DNA from: CAYLMM01 sp964384825 | GTDB taxonomy: Bacteria > Krumholzibacteriota > Krumholzibacteriia > LZORAL124-64-63 | NCBI GenBank assembly: GCA_964384825.1 | Contig: CAYLMM010000039.1 | Location: forward strand, 1-26,082 | Reading direction: 5' to 3' | Length of the DNA: 26,082 nucleotides | Shown here: one piece after another, positions 15,221 through 22,538 of the stretch | How positions within the stretch are numbered: position 1 is the first letter of the stretch | Layout of the letters: the number at the start of each line of letters is the position of its first letter | The notes under the pieces: model-generated | The model's input: the letters and a program-made list of their open reading frames with translations, nothing else | Told to the model about the DNA's origin: nothing | The model's database searches: none | Translations under genes and position numbers: made by a program

Positions 15221-15597
15221 CGGGATGCCTCCCCGCCGCCGTCGGCGGAACGTTCGAGCGTGACCGAGACCTTGCCCAGGAAATTGGGGATCGGCGGGTT
15301 GGGCTTGTGCACCGTGACGCGCAGCCGCTCGATCGAGAATTCGGTAAGCAGGGCGTCGCAGATGCGCTGGGCCAGGGCCTCGATCAGCTGGAAGCTCTCC
15401 TCGGAGGTCAGCTGGACGATGCGCCGGTGGACGGCGGTGTAGTCCAGGGCCCGGCGCAGGGAATCGCTGGTCGCGGCCTCGGAGAAATCCGCCCAGAGAT
15501 CGACGTCGATCACGAAACGCTGACCCAGTTCCCGCTCGGCGGGATGAACCCCGTGATGCGCGTAGACATCGATGCCGGAAAGGTGGATGCGGTCCAT
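15217..15597 (-). CDS. folB: Dihydroneopterin aldolase
   Basis: Converts dihydroneopterin to 6-hydroxymethyl-dihydropterin, the FolK substrate. The 126-residue product is of the usual size and has IDVYAHHGVHPAERELGQRF (8-27) with the family's glutamate, DYTAVHRRI, SFQLIEALAQRI and VTVHKPNPPIP with the catalytic lysine region. ATG 15597 follows GGGAGG and overlaps the stop of the aminotransferase by one base (TGATG). The stop overlaps the folK TTG by four bases. All this implies tight translational coupling. Confidence 0.96.
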   Translation of the reverse strand: MDRIHLSGIDVYAHHGVHPAERELGQRFVIDVDLWADFSEAATSDSLRRALDYTAVHRRIVQLTSEESFQLIEALAQRICDALLTEFSIERLRVTVHKPNPPIPNFLGKVSVTLERSADGGGEASR

Positions 15598-16748
15598 CAG
15601 AGCCTCCCGAGCCTGGCGGCGGCCTCCCGGACCCTCTGGTCCGGAGCCGTCAGGGAGATGCGGAACCAGCCGTCGCCGCCCGAGCCGAAGCCCACGCCCG
15701 GCGTCAGCACGACGGCCTGCTCGTCGAGCACGCGTCGGCAGAACTCCAACGAACCGCCGCCGCCGGGAACGCGGGCCCAGACGTAGAACGTGGCGTCGGT
15801 TTCGAAGACCTCGATCCCGGCCGCGGCCAGCGCATCGAGGATCATCGCGCGACGGGCGCGGTAGGGCGCCAGCACGTCCGACAGCAGGCGATCGTAGCAG
15901 GACCCCAGCGCGTGGGCGGCCGTCGCCTGTACCGCCGAGAAGACGCCGCTGTCGATGTTCTGCTTGACCCGGCCCAGGGCGCCGACGACGTCAGCGTGAC
16001 CGACGGCGAAACCGACCCGCCAGCCGGTCATGTTGAAGGTCTTAGAAAGGCTGTGGAACTCGATCACCAGCTCGCGGCCGGGATCCGCGGCCTGCAGCAG
16101 GCTGGCCGGGCGCTCGTCGCCGAAGAAGACGTCCACGTAGGCGGCGTCGTTGGCCACGACAGTTCCGTGTTCGCGAACGGCCCCGAGCATGGCCCGGAAA
16201 TCGTCCAGGGTCGCGACCGCGCCGGTGGGATTGTTCGGGTAGTTCAGAAACAGCAGCCGCGAACGCGGCCCCGCGGCGGCGACGAGCTCGGCCGGGTCGG
16301 GCAGGAACCCGTTGCCGGCCCGGAGCTTCAGCGGCACCGGCCGCCCGCCGGCCAGCACCGTCGCCGAATGGTACACCGGATATCCCGGATCCGGCAGCAG
16401 CACCTCGTCGCCCTCTTCGAGCAAAGCCAGCGGCAGATGGGCGATGCCCTCCTTGCTGCCGATCAACGCCAGGACCTGGGTCGCGGGATCCAGCCGCACG
16501 CCGAACCGCCGCTCGAACCAGGAGGCGACGGCGCCGCGGAAGTCCGCGTGGCCCGGGTTGTCGGGATAGCGATGCCAGGCGGGATCTCGCAGCTCGCGCG
16601 CCATCACATCGATCAGTTCGCTCGGGGTCGGACGATCGGGATCCCCGATTCCCAGATCGACCACGTCGCGGCCGGCGGCCAGGGCGGCCTTCTTGGCCCT
16701 GTCGATCTCGGTGAAAAGGTACGGCGGCAGCTGGTCGAGTCGCGACAC
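15597..16748 (-). CDS. dapL: LL-diaminopimelate aminotransferase-like class I/II aminotransferase
   Basis: PLP-dependent aminotransferase of 383 residues, most like the DapL branch, which converts tetrahydrodipicolinate to LL-diaminopimelate for lysine and peptidoglycan. GTG 16748 is preceded by GGAG at seven bases and begins SRLDQLPPYLFTEI, the expected N-terminus. Motifs: VVDLGIGDPDRPTP (29-42), HRYPDNPGHADFR (59-71), LNYPNNPTG (168-176), NDAAYVD, and the Schiff-base lysine K236 in SLSKTFNMTGWRVG. All PLP contacts I can check are present. It is the first gene of the nine-gene minus-strand operon, just after the terminator of the TPR gene. Related alanine or aspartate aminotransferases share this pattern, so DapL specificity is probable, not certain. 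Confidence 0.85.
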   Translation of the reverse strand: MSRLDQLPPYLFTEIDRAKKAALAAGRDVVDLGIGDPDRPTPSELIDVMARELRDPAWHRYPDNPGHADFRGAVASWFERRFGVRLDPATQVLALIGSKEGIAHLPLALLEEGDEVLLPDPGYPVYHSATVLAGGRPVPLKLRAGNGFLPDPAELVAAAGPRSRLLFLNYPNNPTGAVATLDDFRAMLGAVREHGTVVANDAAYVDVFFGDERPASLLQAADPGRELVIEFHSLSKTFNMTGWRVGFAVGHADVVGALGRVKQNIDSGVFSAVQATAAHALGSCYDRLLSDVLAPYRARRAMILDALAAAGIEVFETDATFYVWARVPGGGGSLEFCRRVLDEQAVVLTPGVGFGSGGDGWFRISLTAPDQRVREAAARLGRL

Positions 16749-16800
16749 GGATCCACTCCGGTTCAGGGGATGCCGGACTCCACGGTCCGGGCAGGAAAGA

Positions 16801-16828
16801 CCCCGCGGGCGGCAAGGCGCCCGCGGGG
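16801..16828 (-). terminator. Rho-independent terminator after the TPR lipoprotein gene
   Basis: An eleven-base-pair perfect stem (CCCCGCGGGCG at 16801-16811 with CGCCCGCGGGG at 16818-16828) encloses a six-base loop. Read on the minus strand it is followed by TCTTT, giving a modest T-rich tail. It lies 26 bases after the stop of the TPR gene at 16855 and separates that gene from the dapL operon. A second short inverted repeat (CCGGAC 16773-16778 / GTCCGG 16785-16790) lies between it and the dapL start and may be part of the dapL leader. Confidence 0.75.
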
Positions 16829-16854
16829 CATTCTGAACGATCTCGGCCGCGGGA

Positions 16855-18024
16855 TCAACCGCCGGCGTTCTGGGCGCGCACGTCCTCGCGCGTCTGAAGC
16901 TGGTCCTGCCGCACCATCTCCTGGCGGGCGTAGTCGGCCAGCTTCTGGTCGCCGCAGGTGGTGACGAAGCTGAACCGGGCCTTGGCCTCTTCGTAACGCC
17001 CGGCGCATTCGAGCGCCTTGCCCCAGTTGTAGTGGATCTCGGGCAGGAACCGCTTGCCCATCGGCGAGAACTTCTCATCGGCCTGGCGGGCGGTCGTCAG
17101 CGCCTCTTCGCACCTGCCGGCCTTGGTGTAGACATCGACCAGGGCCGCGTGGGCCTTGTTGTCCTCGGGATCGAGGGCCAGGTAGCGCTTGTAGGCGTCG
17201 ATGCTCTTGGCGTACTGCTTGGTCTGCAGGGCGGCCCGGCCCAGGCTCAGCCACGCGTTCTTGGCGTTAGGCTGTGTGGCCACGTACTTCTCGGCCAGAT
17301 CGACGGCCCCGGCGTAATCCTTCTCGTGGAACTTCGCCACGATCAGCTGGTAACCGGTTCTGCCGCCGGCGCTGTTGGCGTATTCGGTGTACTTGGCGTC
17401 GAACTCTTCGGCCTCTGCCACCGCGCCGATGCCCCGGGCCTTCTGGGCCGCGCTCTTGCAGGCCTTGGCCAGATTGGGCAGGATCTTGTCCTTGAGATTC
17501 GGGCACGCGCCCAGCGCCCTCTCGTAGGCGTCGACCGAGTGGCTGTAATCCTTCACCGCACCGTGCATCACGGCGAGATTGTAGAGGATGCCGCAGTTCT
17601 CCGGATCCAGGCGCTGGGCCGACCCGTAGGCCTGGCGGGCCTTGCGGTAATCCTTCAGCCTGGTCAGCGTCCGGCCCAGATCCATGTAGTCGCGGGCCTC
17701 GGCGTCCTGTCCCCGCACGGCGACCAGCTGCTCGAGAACCTCGCGGGATTCGTCGAAGCGCTCGGTCGCGTAATAGGCCCGCCCGAGAGCCTGCAGGGTG
17801 GGAACGTGCTCATCGCAGATGCTGAGGGCCGATTCCAGCTGCGGAATGGCCTGCTGCCAGTTCTTGGCCCTCACGAAATCCAGGGCCACCTGGAATGCGG
17901 AATCCGCCTGATGCTTCTGGACAGGGTCGCAAGCGGCGAGAGCCGACCCGGCGGACAAGGCCAGAAGAACGATTCCGATCAGGAGTGTCCCAGCGAGACG
18001 GTTGGTTCGACGTAACGTGTGCAC
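16855..18024 (-). CDS. TPR-repeat lipoprotein
   Basis: A 389-residue exported repeat protein. GTG 18024 has GGAGGTG five bases upstream. A signal peptide (hydrophobic about 11-29) ends SALAAC; the LAAC motif makes C32 a likely lipidation site, though cleavage after ALA would give a soluble protein. TPR-like helix pairs occur at about residues 75-105, 112-144, 146-175, 256-286, 290-318 and 329-355, with YYATERFDESREVL, LGRTLTRLKDYRKARQAY and NWGKALECAGRYEEAKARF typical. TPR proteins serve as scaffolds; no catalytic residues are seen. The gene has its own promoter and terminator, so it is monocistronic. Partner unknown; an outer-membrane assembly or secretion role would be a guess. Confidence 0.85.
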   Translation of the reverse strand: MHTLRRTNRLAGTLLIGIVLLALSAGSALAACDPVQKHQADSAFQVALDFVRAKNWQQAIPQLESALSICDEHVPTLQALGRAYYATERFDESREVLEQLVAVRGQDAEARDYMDLGRTLTRLKDYRKARQAYGSAQRLDPENCGILYNLAVMHGAVKDYSHSVDAYERALGACPNLKDKILPNLAKACKSAAQKARGIGAVAEAEEFDAKYTEYANSAGGRTGYQLIVAKFHEKDYAGAVDLAEKYVATQPNAKNAWLSLGRAALQTKQYAKSIDAYKRYLALDPEDNKAHAALVDVYTKAGRCEEALTTARQADEKFSPMGKRFLPEIHYNWGKALECAGRYEEAKARFSFVTTCGDQKLADYARQEMVRQDQLQTREDVRAQNAGG

Positions 18025-18105
18025 GGGGCACCTCCGCAGATTTTCCGAATGATCCGGGGTTAACGAGCGATTCCGGATAAGAGCTATCGACAGTAGGCCG
18101 CATGA

Positions 18106-18134
18106 AAAATAGAGAACGACGGCCCATGTGTCAA
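18106..18134 (-). promoter_or_regulatory. Strong sigma-70-like promoter of the TPR lipoprotein gene
   Basis: On the minus strand a perfect TTGACA (18129-18134) and TATTTT (18106-18111) are spaced by 17 bases. The transcript should begin near 18099, giving a leader of about 75 bases with a GGAGGTG ribosome site. The -35 box overlaps the stop codon (18131-18133) of the upstream yqeB-like gene, so the promoter is partly inside the preceding reading frame. Confidence 0.75.
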
Positions 18135-18946
18135 TGATCCGCCCCGACGGCCCCGGGGAAAACGCCCAAGCTCAAAAGAGCCTCCAGAACGCCTCCGGCG
18201 ACGGCCAGGGCCTTGTCCGAGACGAGAGCCGGATCGACGCTCTCGCCGCGGGGATCCACGTCTCCAACCTTCTCGCCGGGCGAAAGTTCCACTTCCGGAT
18301 GGACCAGGCCGCGCAGCCGGCCGGCGATCAGGGCGCGCACGGGTTCGCCGGAAACCGAACCGACGACCTCGTTTTCGGCCACCAGATCGCCTATCCTGCG
18401 ACCGGGATCAAGATGGCCGGCGGCCGGCGAACGCAACAGGCGCCGCACCGACTCCCCCGCCACGACCCCGGGAACTCCCGTGTCGGCCGCCGCCGAACCC
18501 GTCCGCAGCACCTCGCCCATCCGGGCCCCGCGATGGGTCTCGACGACGCGGTCGGCGTCGCTGCCCGCCCGGAATCCCGGTCCCAGGCCGATCCAGGGGG
18601 ATCCCGGGCAGGGCGGCGGGCCGGGATCGCGCTTGGTCATCCGAGCGTCGACCACCGCGTCCGGCCGCAGCCCGCGGACCGCGTCCCCGACGGGATCCAC
18701 GACCACTGTCACGACGCCCGGTTCGAACGACGCTTCGGCGGCATCGACCAGTCTGCCCGGCACGCCTTCGACCTCGCAACGGCCGCTCCTGACGGCCTCG
18801 GAGAAGCAGACCAGGCGCCGCACCGACTTCGGCTGGGCGATTTCCGAGGCCACGACCCGGTAGCCGCTGCGCACCAGCCGCCAGGCCACCCCGGACGCCA
18901 GTTCCCCGGCGCCCCGGATCCAGATGCAACCCCGCGGCCGGCTCAC
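18131..18946 (-). CDS. yqeB: YqeB/EF2563-family selenium-dependent molybdenum hydroxylase maturation protein
   Basis: A 271-residue protein of the EF2563/YqeB family, linked by comparative genomics to selenium-dependent molybdenum hydroxylases; its exact reaction is not established. The N-terminus has the dinucleotide-binding-like WIRGAGELASGVAWRL, then YRVVASEIAQPKSVRR and VCFSEAVRSGRCEVEGV, which are characteristic of the family. VVDPVGDAVRGLRPDAVVDARMTKRD and WIGLGPGF follow. GTG 18946 overlaps the xdhC stop as GTGA; the ribosome site is weak (AAGGCGG), so coupling is likely. It is the last gene of the cluster. No hydroxylase subunit or selD is in the window. Confidence 0.88.
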   Translation of the reverse strand: MSRPRGCIWIRGAGELASGVAWRLVRSGYRVVASEIAQPKSVRRLVCFSEAVRSGRCEVEGVPGRLVDAAEASFEPGVVTVVVDPVGDAVRGLRPDAVVDARMTKRDPGPPPCPGSPWIGLGPGFRAGSDADRVVETHRGARMGEVLRTGSAAADTGVPGVVAGESVRRLLRSPAAGHLDPGRRIGDLVAENEVVGSVSGEPVRALIAGRLRGLVHPEVELSPGEKVGDVDPRGESVDPALVSDKALAVAGGVLEALLSLGVFPGAVGADH

Positions 18947-19821
18947 GTTTCCGCCTTGCCGTCCGGAACTCCGCGCTTGCGCTTGGGACGGCAACGCTGG
19001 AAGAGCACGCCGCGGGGCTTGCCGTCGCCGTCGTCGAGCCAGGCGGCGCCGCGGATGTAGGCCAGCGCCTCGGCCAGAACGCTCAGGGCGATCTCGTGCG
19101 GCGTCTCGGCCCCGATCGCCAGACCGGTCGGCACGATCACCTCGGCGAAACGGGCGCTCAGATCCGGATCGGCGGCGAACCTCTTGGCCAGATTGCGGGC
19201 CTTGCCGCTGCTGCCTATCACCCCGACCCATCCGCAGCGCACCCCGCGCCGAGCCTCGGCGGCGAACAGGGCCTCCAGGGCGACGGCGTCGAGCTCGTGG
19301 CTGCGGGTGCAGACCAGGACCATCGTCTCGGGTGTCGGCTCCAGGCGATCCGCCCACTCGGACATCGGTGCGGCCACCGCCCGCATTCCCGCCGGCGGAT
19401 CGGCCCATTCCGGGCGGTCGTCGAAAACGGTGAACAGCAGAGGCAGCCGGCTTCCGGTCTCGGCCATGGCCTTGCCGACATGGCCCCCTCCGAGCAGCAG
19501 GAAGGGAATCGCCGTCTGCAGCGGTTCGATGAACACGGTGATGTCGCCGCCGCAGACCCCGTCCTTGCCCTTCAGATCGAAATCCATGGTCCGGCAGCCG
19601 CCGCCGCCGATCGTTTCGAGCGCAGCCGCGGTCGCCAGGGCCTCCACCCGTCCGCCGCCGACGCTGCCGACCGCCGTGCCGTCGGCGCGCACGACCATCT
19701 TGCTGCCCTGATGCCGCGGCGAGGAACGATCGGCGCGGATGATCGTCACCAGCGCGCCCGGTTCTCCGCTGCGAACCATCTGCGCCAGGACCTCGTAGAC
19801 CTGCAATCCTTCCAACTTCAT
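18943..19821 (-). CDS. xdhC: XdhC/CoxI-family molybdenum cofactor insertion factor
   Basis: A 292-residue XdhC-type chaperone that binds and modifies molybdenum cofactor and hands it to the hydroxylase. The N-terminal XdhC/CoxI domain has DRSSPRHQGSKMVVRADG and VGSVGGGRVEALA, followed by VCGGDITVFIEP; the C-terminal Rossmann domain has LLLGGGHVGKAMAE, FTVFDDRPEWAD, CTRSHELDAVALEAL, GWVGVIGSSGKARN and TGLAIGAETPHEIALSVLAE. The position often held by cysteine in the GG-C-x-E motif is arginine here (GGGRVE). ATG 19821 overlaps the preceding stop as ATGA; GGGAGG is only one base from the ATG, so the start rests partly on coupling. It is followed by yqeB. Confidence 0.93.
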   Translation of the reverse strand: MKLEGLQVYEVLAQMVRSGEPGALVTIIRADRSSPRHQGSKMVVRADGTAVGSVGGGRVEALATAAALETIGGGGCRTMDFDLKGKDGVCGGDITVFIEPLQTAIPFLLLGGGHVGKAMAETGSRLPLLFTVFDDRPEWADPPAGMRAVAAPMSEWADRLEPTPETMVLVCTRSHELDAVALEALFAAEARRGVRCGWVGVIGSSGKARNLAKRFAADPDLSARFAEVIVPTGLAIGAETPHEIALSVLAEALAYIRGAAWLDDGDGKPRGVLFQRCRPKRKRGVPDGKAET

Positions 19822-20462
19822 GCCTCCCGATTGTCGGGCCCGGCGCCCTCCAGGGCGTCGGGCGTGTCGAAATCCCGCACCAGGCCGGGATCGTCCAGAT
19901 CGAGAAATAGGACCGGCGCGCCGGTCCCGCTATCGGCTGCCGCCCGGATCAGATCGCGCATCGGGCCGCGGGCCGCGGGCGACGCGTCGCCGGCCAGGCT
20001 CGCGAAGGGACCGACCGGAATCACGACCGGATGTCCGCGGCGTCCTTCGCACCTGGGCACGACGACCGCCCCGGGATCCGCGGCCGATCGCCGTGCCAGA
20101 CCGGCCAGGCTGCGCGGCCGGACCAGGGGCAGATCGACCGGATGCAGCCAGAGATGGGTGGCGACGCCGCCGAGTTCGGCGACGGCCGCCATGACGGTCA
20201 CGGCAGTGCCTCCGCCCGGGCCGGCCTCGATCCAGCGCGGCGCCGGGTCGAGCCCGAGATCCTCGTAGGCCGGCCGCAGTTCCGGCAGGGTGACCACGGC
20301 CGCAGGAATATCCATCCTCGCATAGAGGTCGACGATGCGTTCGATGAACGTGCCCGGTTCGCCGGGCAGACGGCAGAGCCCCTTCGGCATGCCCATCCGC
20401 CGCGACGCGCCGCGCGCCAGCACGACGGCCCGGTCGATGCGCCCTGCGCGACCGCCGGTCAC
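19818..20462 (-). CDS. mocA: MocA-like molybdenum cofactor nucleotidyltransferase
   Basis: A 214-residue NTP-transferase resembling MocA, which attaches CMP to molybdopterin. The nucleotide-binding loop is VVLARGASRRMGMPKGL, followed by VDLPLV (metal aspartate) and the RGHPVVIP motif typical of this group. GTG 20462 follows GGAGG by seven to eight bases and overlaps the stop of the yqeC-like gene as GTGA. The stop overlaps the xdhC start as ATGA. The usual LAAG is LARG here. CTP versus GTP preference cannot be read with certainty; context with xdhC favours the cytidylyl type. Confidence 0.85.
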   Translation of the reverse strand: MTGGRAGRIDRAVVLARGASRRMGMPKGLCRLPGEPGTFIERIVDLYARMDIPAAVVTLPELRPAYEDLGLDPAPRWIEAGPGGGTAVTVMAAVAELGGVATHLWLHPVDLPLVRPRSLAGLARRSAADPGAVVVPRCEGRRGHPVVIPVGPFASLAGDASPAARGPMRDLIRAAADSGTGAPVLFLDLDDPGLVRDFDTPDALEGAGPDNREA

Positions 20463-21268
20463 GAATCGTCCTCCGGCCCCTCGCCGCTCAGGTAGGCGGT
20501 CCTGACCTCCGGCGTCCCGCTGCCGAGTTCGCCGAGGACCACGACCGGGAATCCGGCGGAGGACATCACGCGGCCAAGGAAATCGAAAAGCCCGATGCTG
20601 TCGTCGCACGAACCCATCTGCAGCAATGCCAGGACCGCCGGCACTCCTTCGGGAACGCGTTCGCGATAGCCGCCCGGTCCGATCAGCAGATGCTCCATGC
20701 AGTCCCAATCCCAGATCCGCGCGGGATCGGACCGGCACGGGTCCGCTCCCGGCGCCCGCCCCTGGCGGTGCAGGCATTCGGCCGCCGGACGTCCGATGGC
20801 CGACAGGCCGGCGCAGACCACGGCCAGCGAGGTCCGCGCCGGCCAGAGGGGCTCGTCGTCGCGATGGAGCTTGACCGGCATTTCGGCCGCGCCGTCGACC
20901 TCGGCCAGGATCACGTGCTGCGGGCAGATCCCGCCGAGCCGGTCGACCTGCTCCGGATCGAGGCCCTCCCACTTCGGCTCGGCGCCTTCGGCGTCCCCGT
21001 CGAGCACGCCGGCGTGGATGCAACAGCGGCCGCCACGCGGCCGGGCGCCGGCCTCGACCCGGTCCCATTCCAGGACCTCCAGATCGGGCCAGTGCAGGAC
21101 CTCGGTGCGCGTGGTCGTGGTCACCGCGGCGGATGCGCCGTCGGCGGTCAGGACATCGAGCAGCGCCCGCATCAGGGATGTCTTGCCGCCCGATCCCATC
21201 AACGACACCACGTGGCCGGCGCCGCGGGGAAGGAACAGATGCCAGGGATCGAGGAACCCGTAGGCCAT
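20459..21268 (-). CDS. yqeC: YqeC-like selenium cofactor biosynthesis protein
   Basis: A 269-residue P-loop protein matching the putative selenium-dependent hydroxylase accessory protein YqeC. The P-loop is VSLMGSGGKTSLMRALL (21-37), followed by VTTTTRTEV, LAEVDGAAEMPVKLH and VVCAGLSAIGRP, the usual family blocks. ATG 21268 has CGGAGG upstream and overlaps the glycosyltransferase stop by one base (TGATG). It is thought to act in making the labile selenium cofactor or in its loading; the reaction is not known. Neighbours mocA, xdhC and yqeB support the assignment. Confidence 0.88.
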   Translation of the reverse strand: MAYGFLDPWHLFLPRGAGHVVSLMGSGGKTSLMRALLDVLTADGASAAVTTTTRTEVLHWPDLEVLEWDRVEAGARPRGGRCCIHAGVLDGDAEGAEPKWEGLDPEQVDRLGGICPQHVILAEVDGAAEMPVKLHRDDEPLWPARTSLAVVCAGLSAIGRPAAECLHRQGRAPGADPCRSDPARIWDWDCMEHLLIGPGGYRERVPEGVPAVLALLQMGSCDDSIGLFDFLGRVMSSAGFPVVVLGELGSGTPEVRTAYLSGEGPEDDS

Positions 21269-22428
21269 CAGCGACCTCCGTCGAAGTGGCGGGGAGGCAT
21301 GGCGATCAGCGACGCGTACCAGGTTTCGAGCACCTCGTTCATGCGGTCGCGTCCGAAATGCTCGCGGACCCGGATCCGCCCGGCCTCGCCCCAGGCGTCG
21401 GCCATCGCCGGATCGTCCAGGATCTCCTCGAGAGCGCCGGCCAAAGCCGCGACATCGCCCGGAGGCACCAGACGCCCCGTCTCGCGGTCGATGTTCACTT
21501 CGGCCACGCCGGTCGGCAACTGGGTCGAGACGACGGGCAAACCGGCGGCCATCGCCTCGAGTTGCACCAGGCCGAAGGTCTCGCTGCGCTTCAGGCTGGG
21601 CAGCACCAGGGCCGCCGAACTGCGCATCCTCCGGCTCAGCTCGCGATCGTCGAGCTCGCCCACGAACCGGACCCGGCCGCGCAGATCCTCGGCCTCCGCC
21701 CGCCGCGTCAGGATCTCGCGCAGGGGGCCGTCCCCCACCACGTCGAGCCGGGCGCGCGGAACCCGGGCCAGCGTATCGAGCAACAGTTCCAGGCCCTTGT
21801 AATAGACCAGCCGCCCGACGAAGAGGAAGGGGCCGTCGGCGACCCGGCGGCCCCCGGACTCGGGCGCCCAGGCCTCGGTGTCGATGCCGAAGGGGATCAC
21901 CGCGACCTTGCCGCGCCGCTGCCGCAGCAGGGGCGACTGATCCCGCAGGCTGCCGGTGGACACGGCGATGCCGTCGGCCCGGCCCAGCACGGCGCGCGTC
22001 AGGGGCGCCAGCAGACGGGCTCCGAATTTCTGCCGCGTGATGTCGGCGTGGTACCAGACCGTCAGACGCGGCGAATCCTCGCCGCGCGGCATCGAGAACC
22101 AGGTCGCGAGCGCGGCCAGGGGATGAGGCAGATGAAGCTGGACGATGTCCGGGTCGAAGCGTCGGATCTCCGTGCGGATGGCGGAGAACAGCGAAGGCGA
22201 GACGGGCTGGGAATTCAGGACCGCGCAGGAGCCGCAGCGGCGCAAAGACCCGGTGTTGCCGGAGGCCGGCCCGGGAATCCGCTCGACTCCGCCGTCGGGC
22301 GTCCGCGAGGCGACCACGGCCCGCACCTCGTGGCCGCGATCGAGCAATCCCTCGCAGGTATGGCGCATGACGGTCTCCATGCCGCCGTGCTCCGGAGGGT
22401 AGTACTTGCCTATCTGCAGAATCCTCAT
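21268..22428 (-). CDS. GT4-family glycosyltransferase
   Basis: A 386-residue retaining glycosyltransferase of the GT-B fold, probably transferring a sugar to lipid-linked or surface glycan. The N-terminal domain opens MRILQIGKYYPPEHGGMETVM, typical of GT4; the donor-binding domain shows FVGRLVYYKGLELLLDTL, LDVVGDGPLRE and the E-x7-E motif in SETFGLVQLEAMAAGLPVV. ATG 22428 has no ribosome site, but a -10-like TACTGT ends seven bases upstream, suggesting a leaderless message. It is the first gene of the yqeC-mocA-xdhC-yqeB operon, with a one-base overlap with yqeC, although no functional link to molybdenum is known. Sugar and acceptor are unreadable. Confidence 0.9.
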   Translation of the reverse strand: MRILQIGKYYPPEHGGMETVMRHTCEGLLDRGHEVRAVVASRTPDGGVERIPGPASGNTGSLRRCGSCAVLNSQPVSPSLFSAIRTEIRRFDPDIVQLHLPHPLAALATWFSMPRGEDSPRLTVWYHADITRQKFGARLLAPLTRAVLGRADGIAVSTGSLRDQSPLLRQRRGKVAVIPFGIDTEAWAPESGGRRVADGPFLFVGRLVYYKGLELLLDTLARVPRARLDVVGDGPLREILTRRAEAEDLRGRVRFVGELDDRELSRRMRSSAALVLPSLKRSETFGLVQLEAMAAGLPVVSTQLPTGVAEVNIDRETGRLVPPGDVAALAGALEEILDDPAMADAWGEAGRIRVREHFGRDRMNEVLETWYASLIAMPPRHFDGGR

Positions 22429-22434
22429 GCCGGA

Positions 22435-22463
22435 ACAGTAGCCGATCCGCAGCGCCAAGCCAA
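22435..22463 (-). promoter_or_regulatory. Putative leaderless promoter of the glycosyltransferase-yqeC operon
   Basis: On the minus strand TTGGCT (22458-22463) and TACTGT (22435-22440) are spaced by 17 bases. The -10 ends six bases before ATG 22428, so transcription would start at or next to the initiator A. The -10 fits only the loose TANNNT form. Confidence 0.4.
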
Positions 22464-22477
22464 GCAGGAGCTAGCCG

Positions 22478-22507
22478 TTGCGTCCCTGCCGGATATCGCC
22501 GTATGAT
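22478..22507 (+). promoter_or_regulatory. Putative promoter of the exported unknown protein
   Basis: TTGCGT (22478-22483) and TATGAT (22502-22507) are spaced by 18 bases on the plus strand. The -10 matches 5 of 6 consensus positions; the -35 is weak. A start near 22514 would leave a leader of about 25 bases holding GGGAGGGG before GTG 22539. It is divergent from, and close to, the glycosyltransferase promoter. Confidence 0.5.
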
Positions 22508-22538
22508 CCCTCATGACATCCTGATCCGGGAGGGGATC

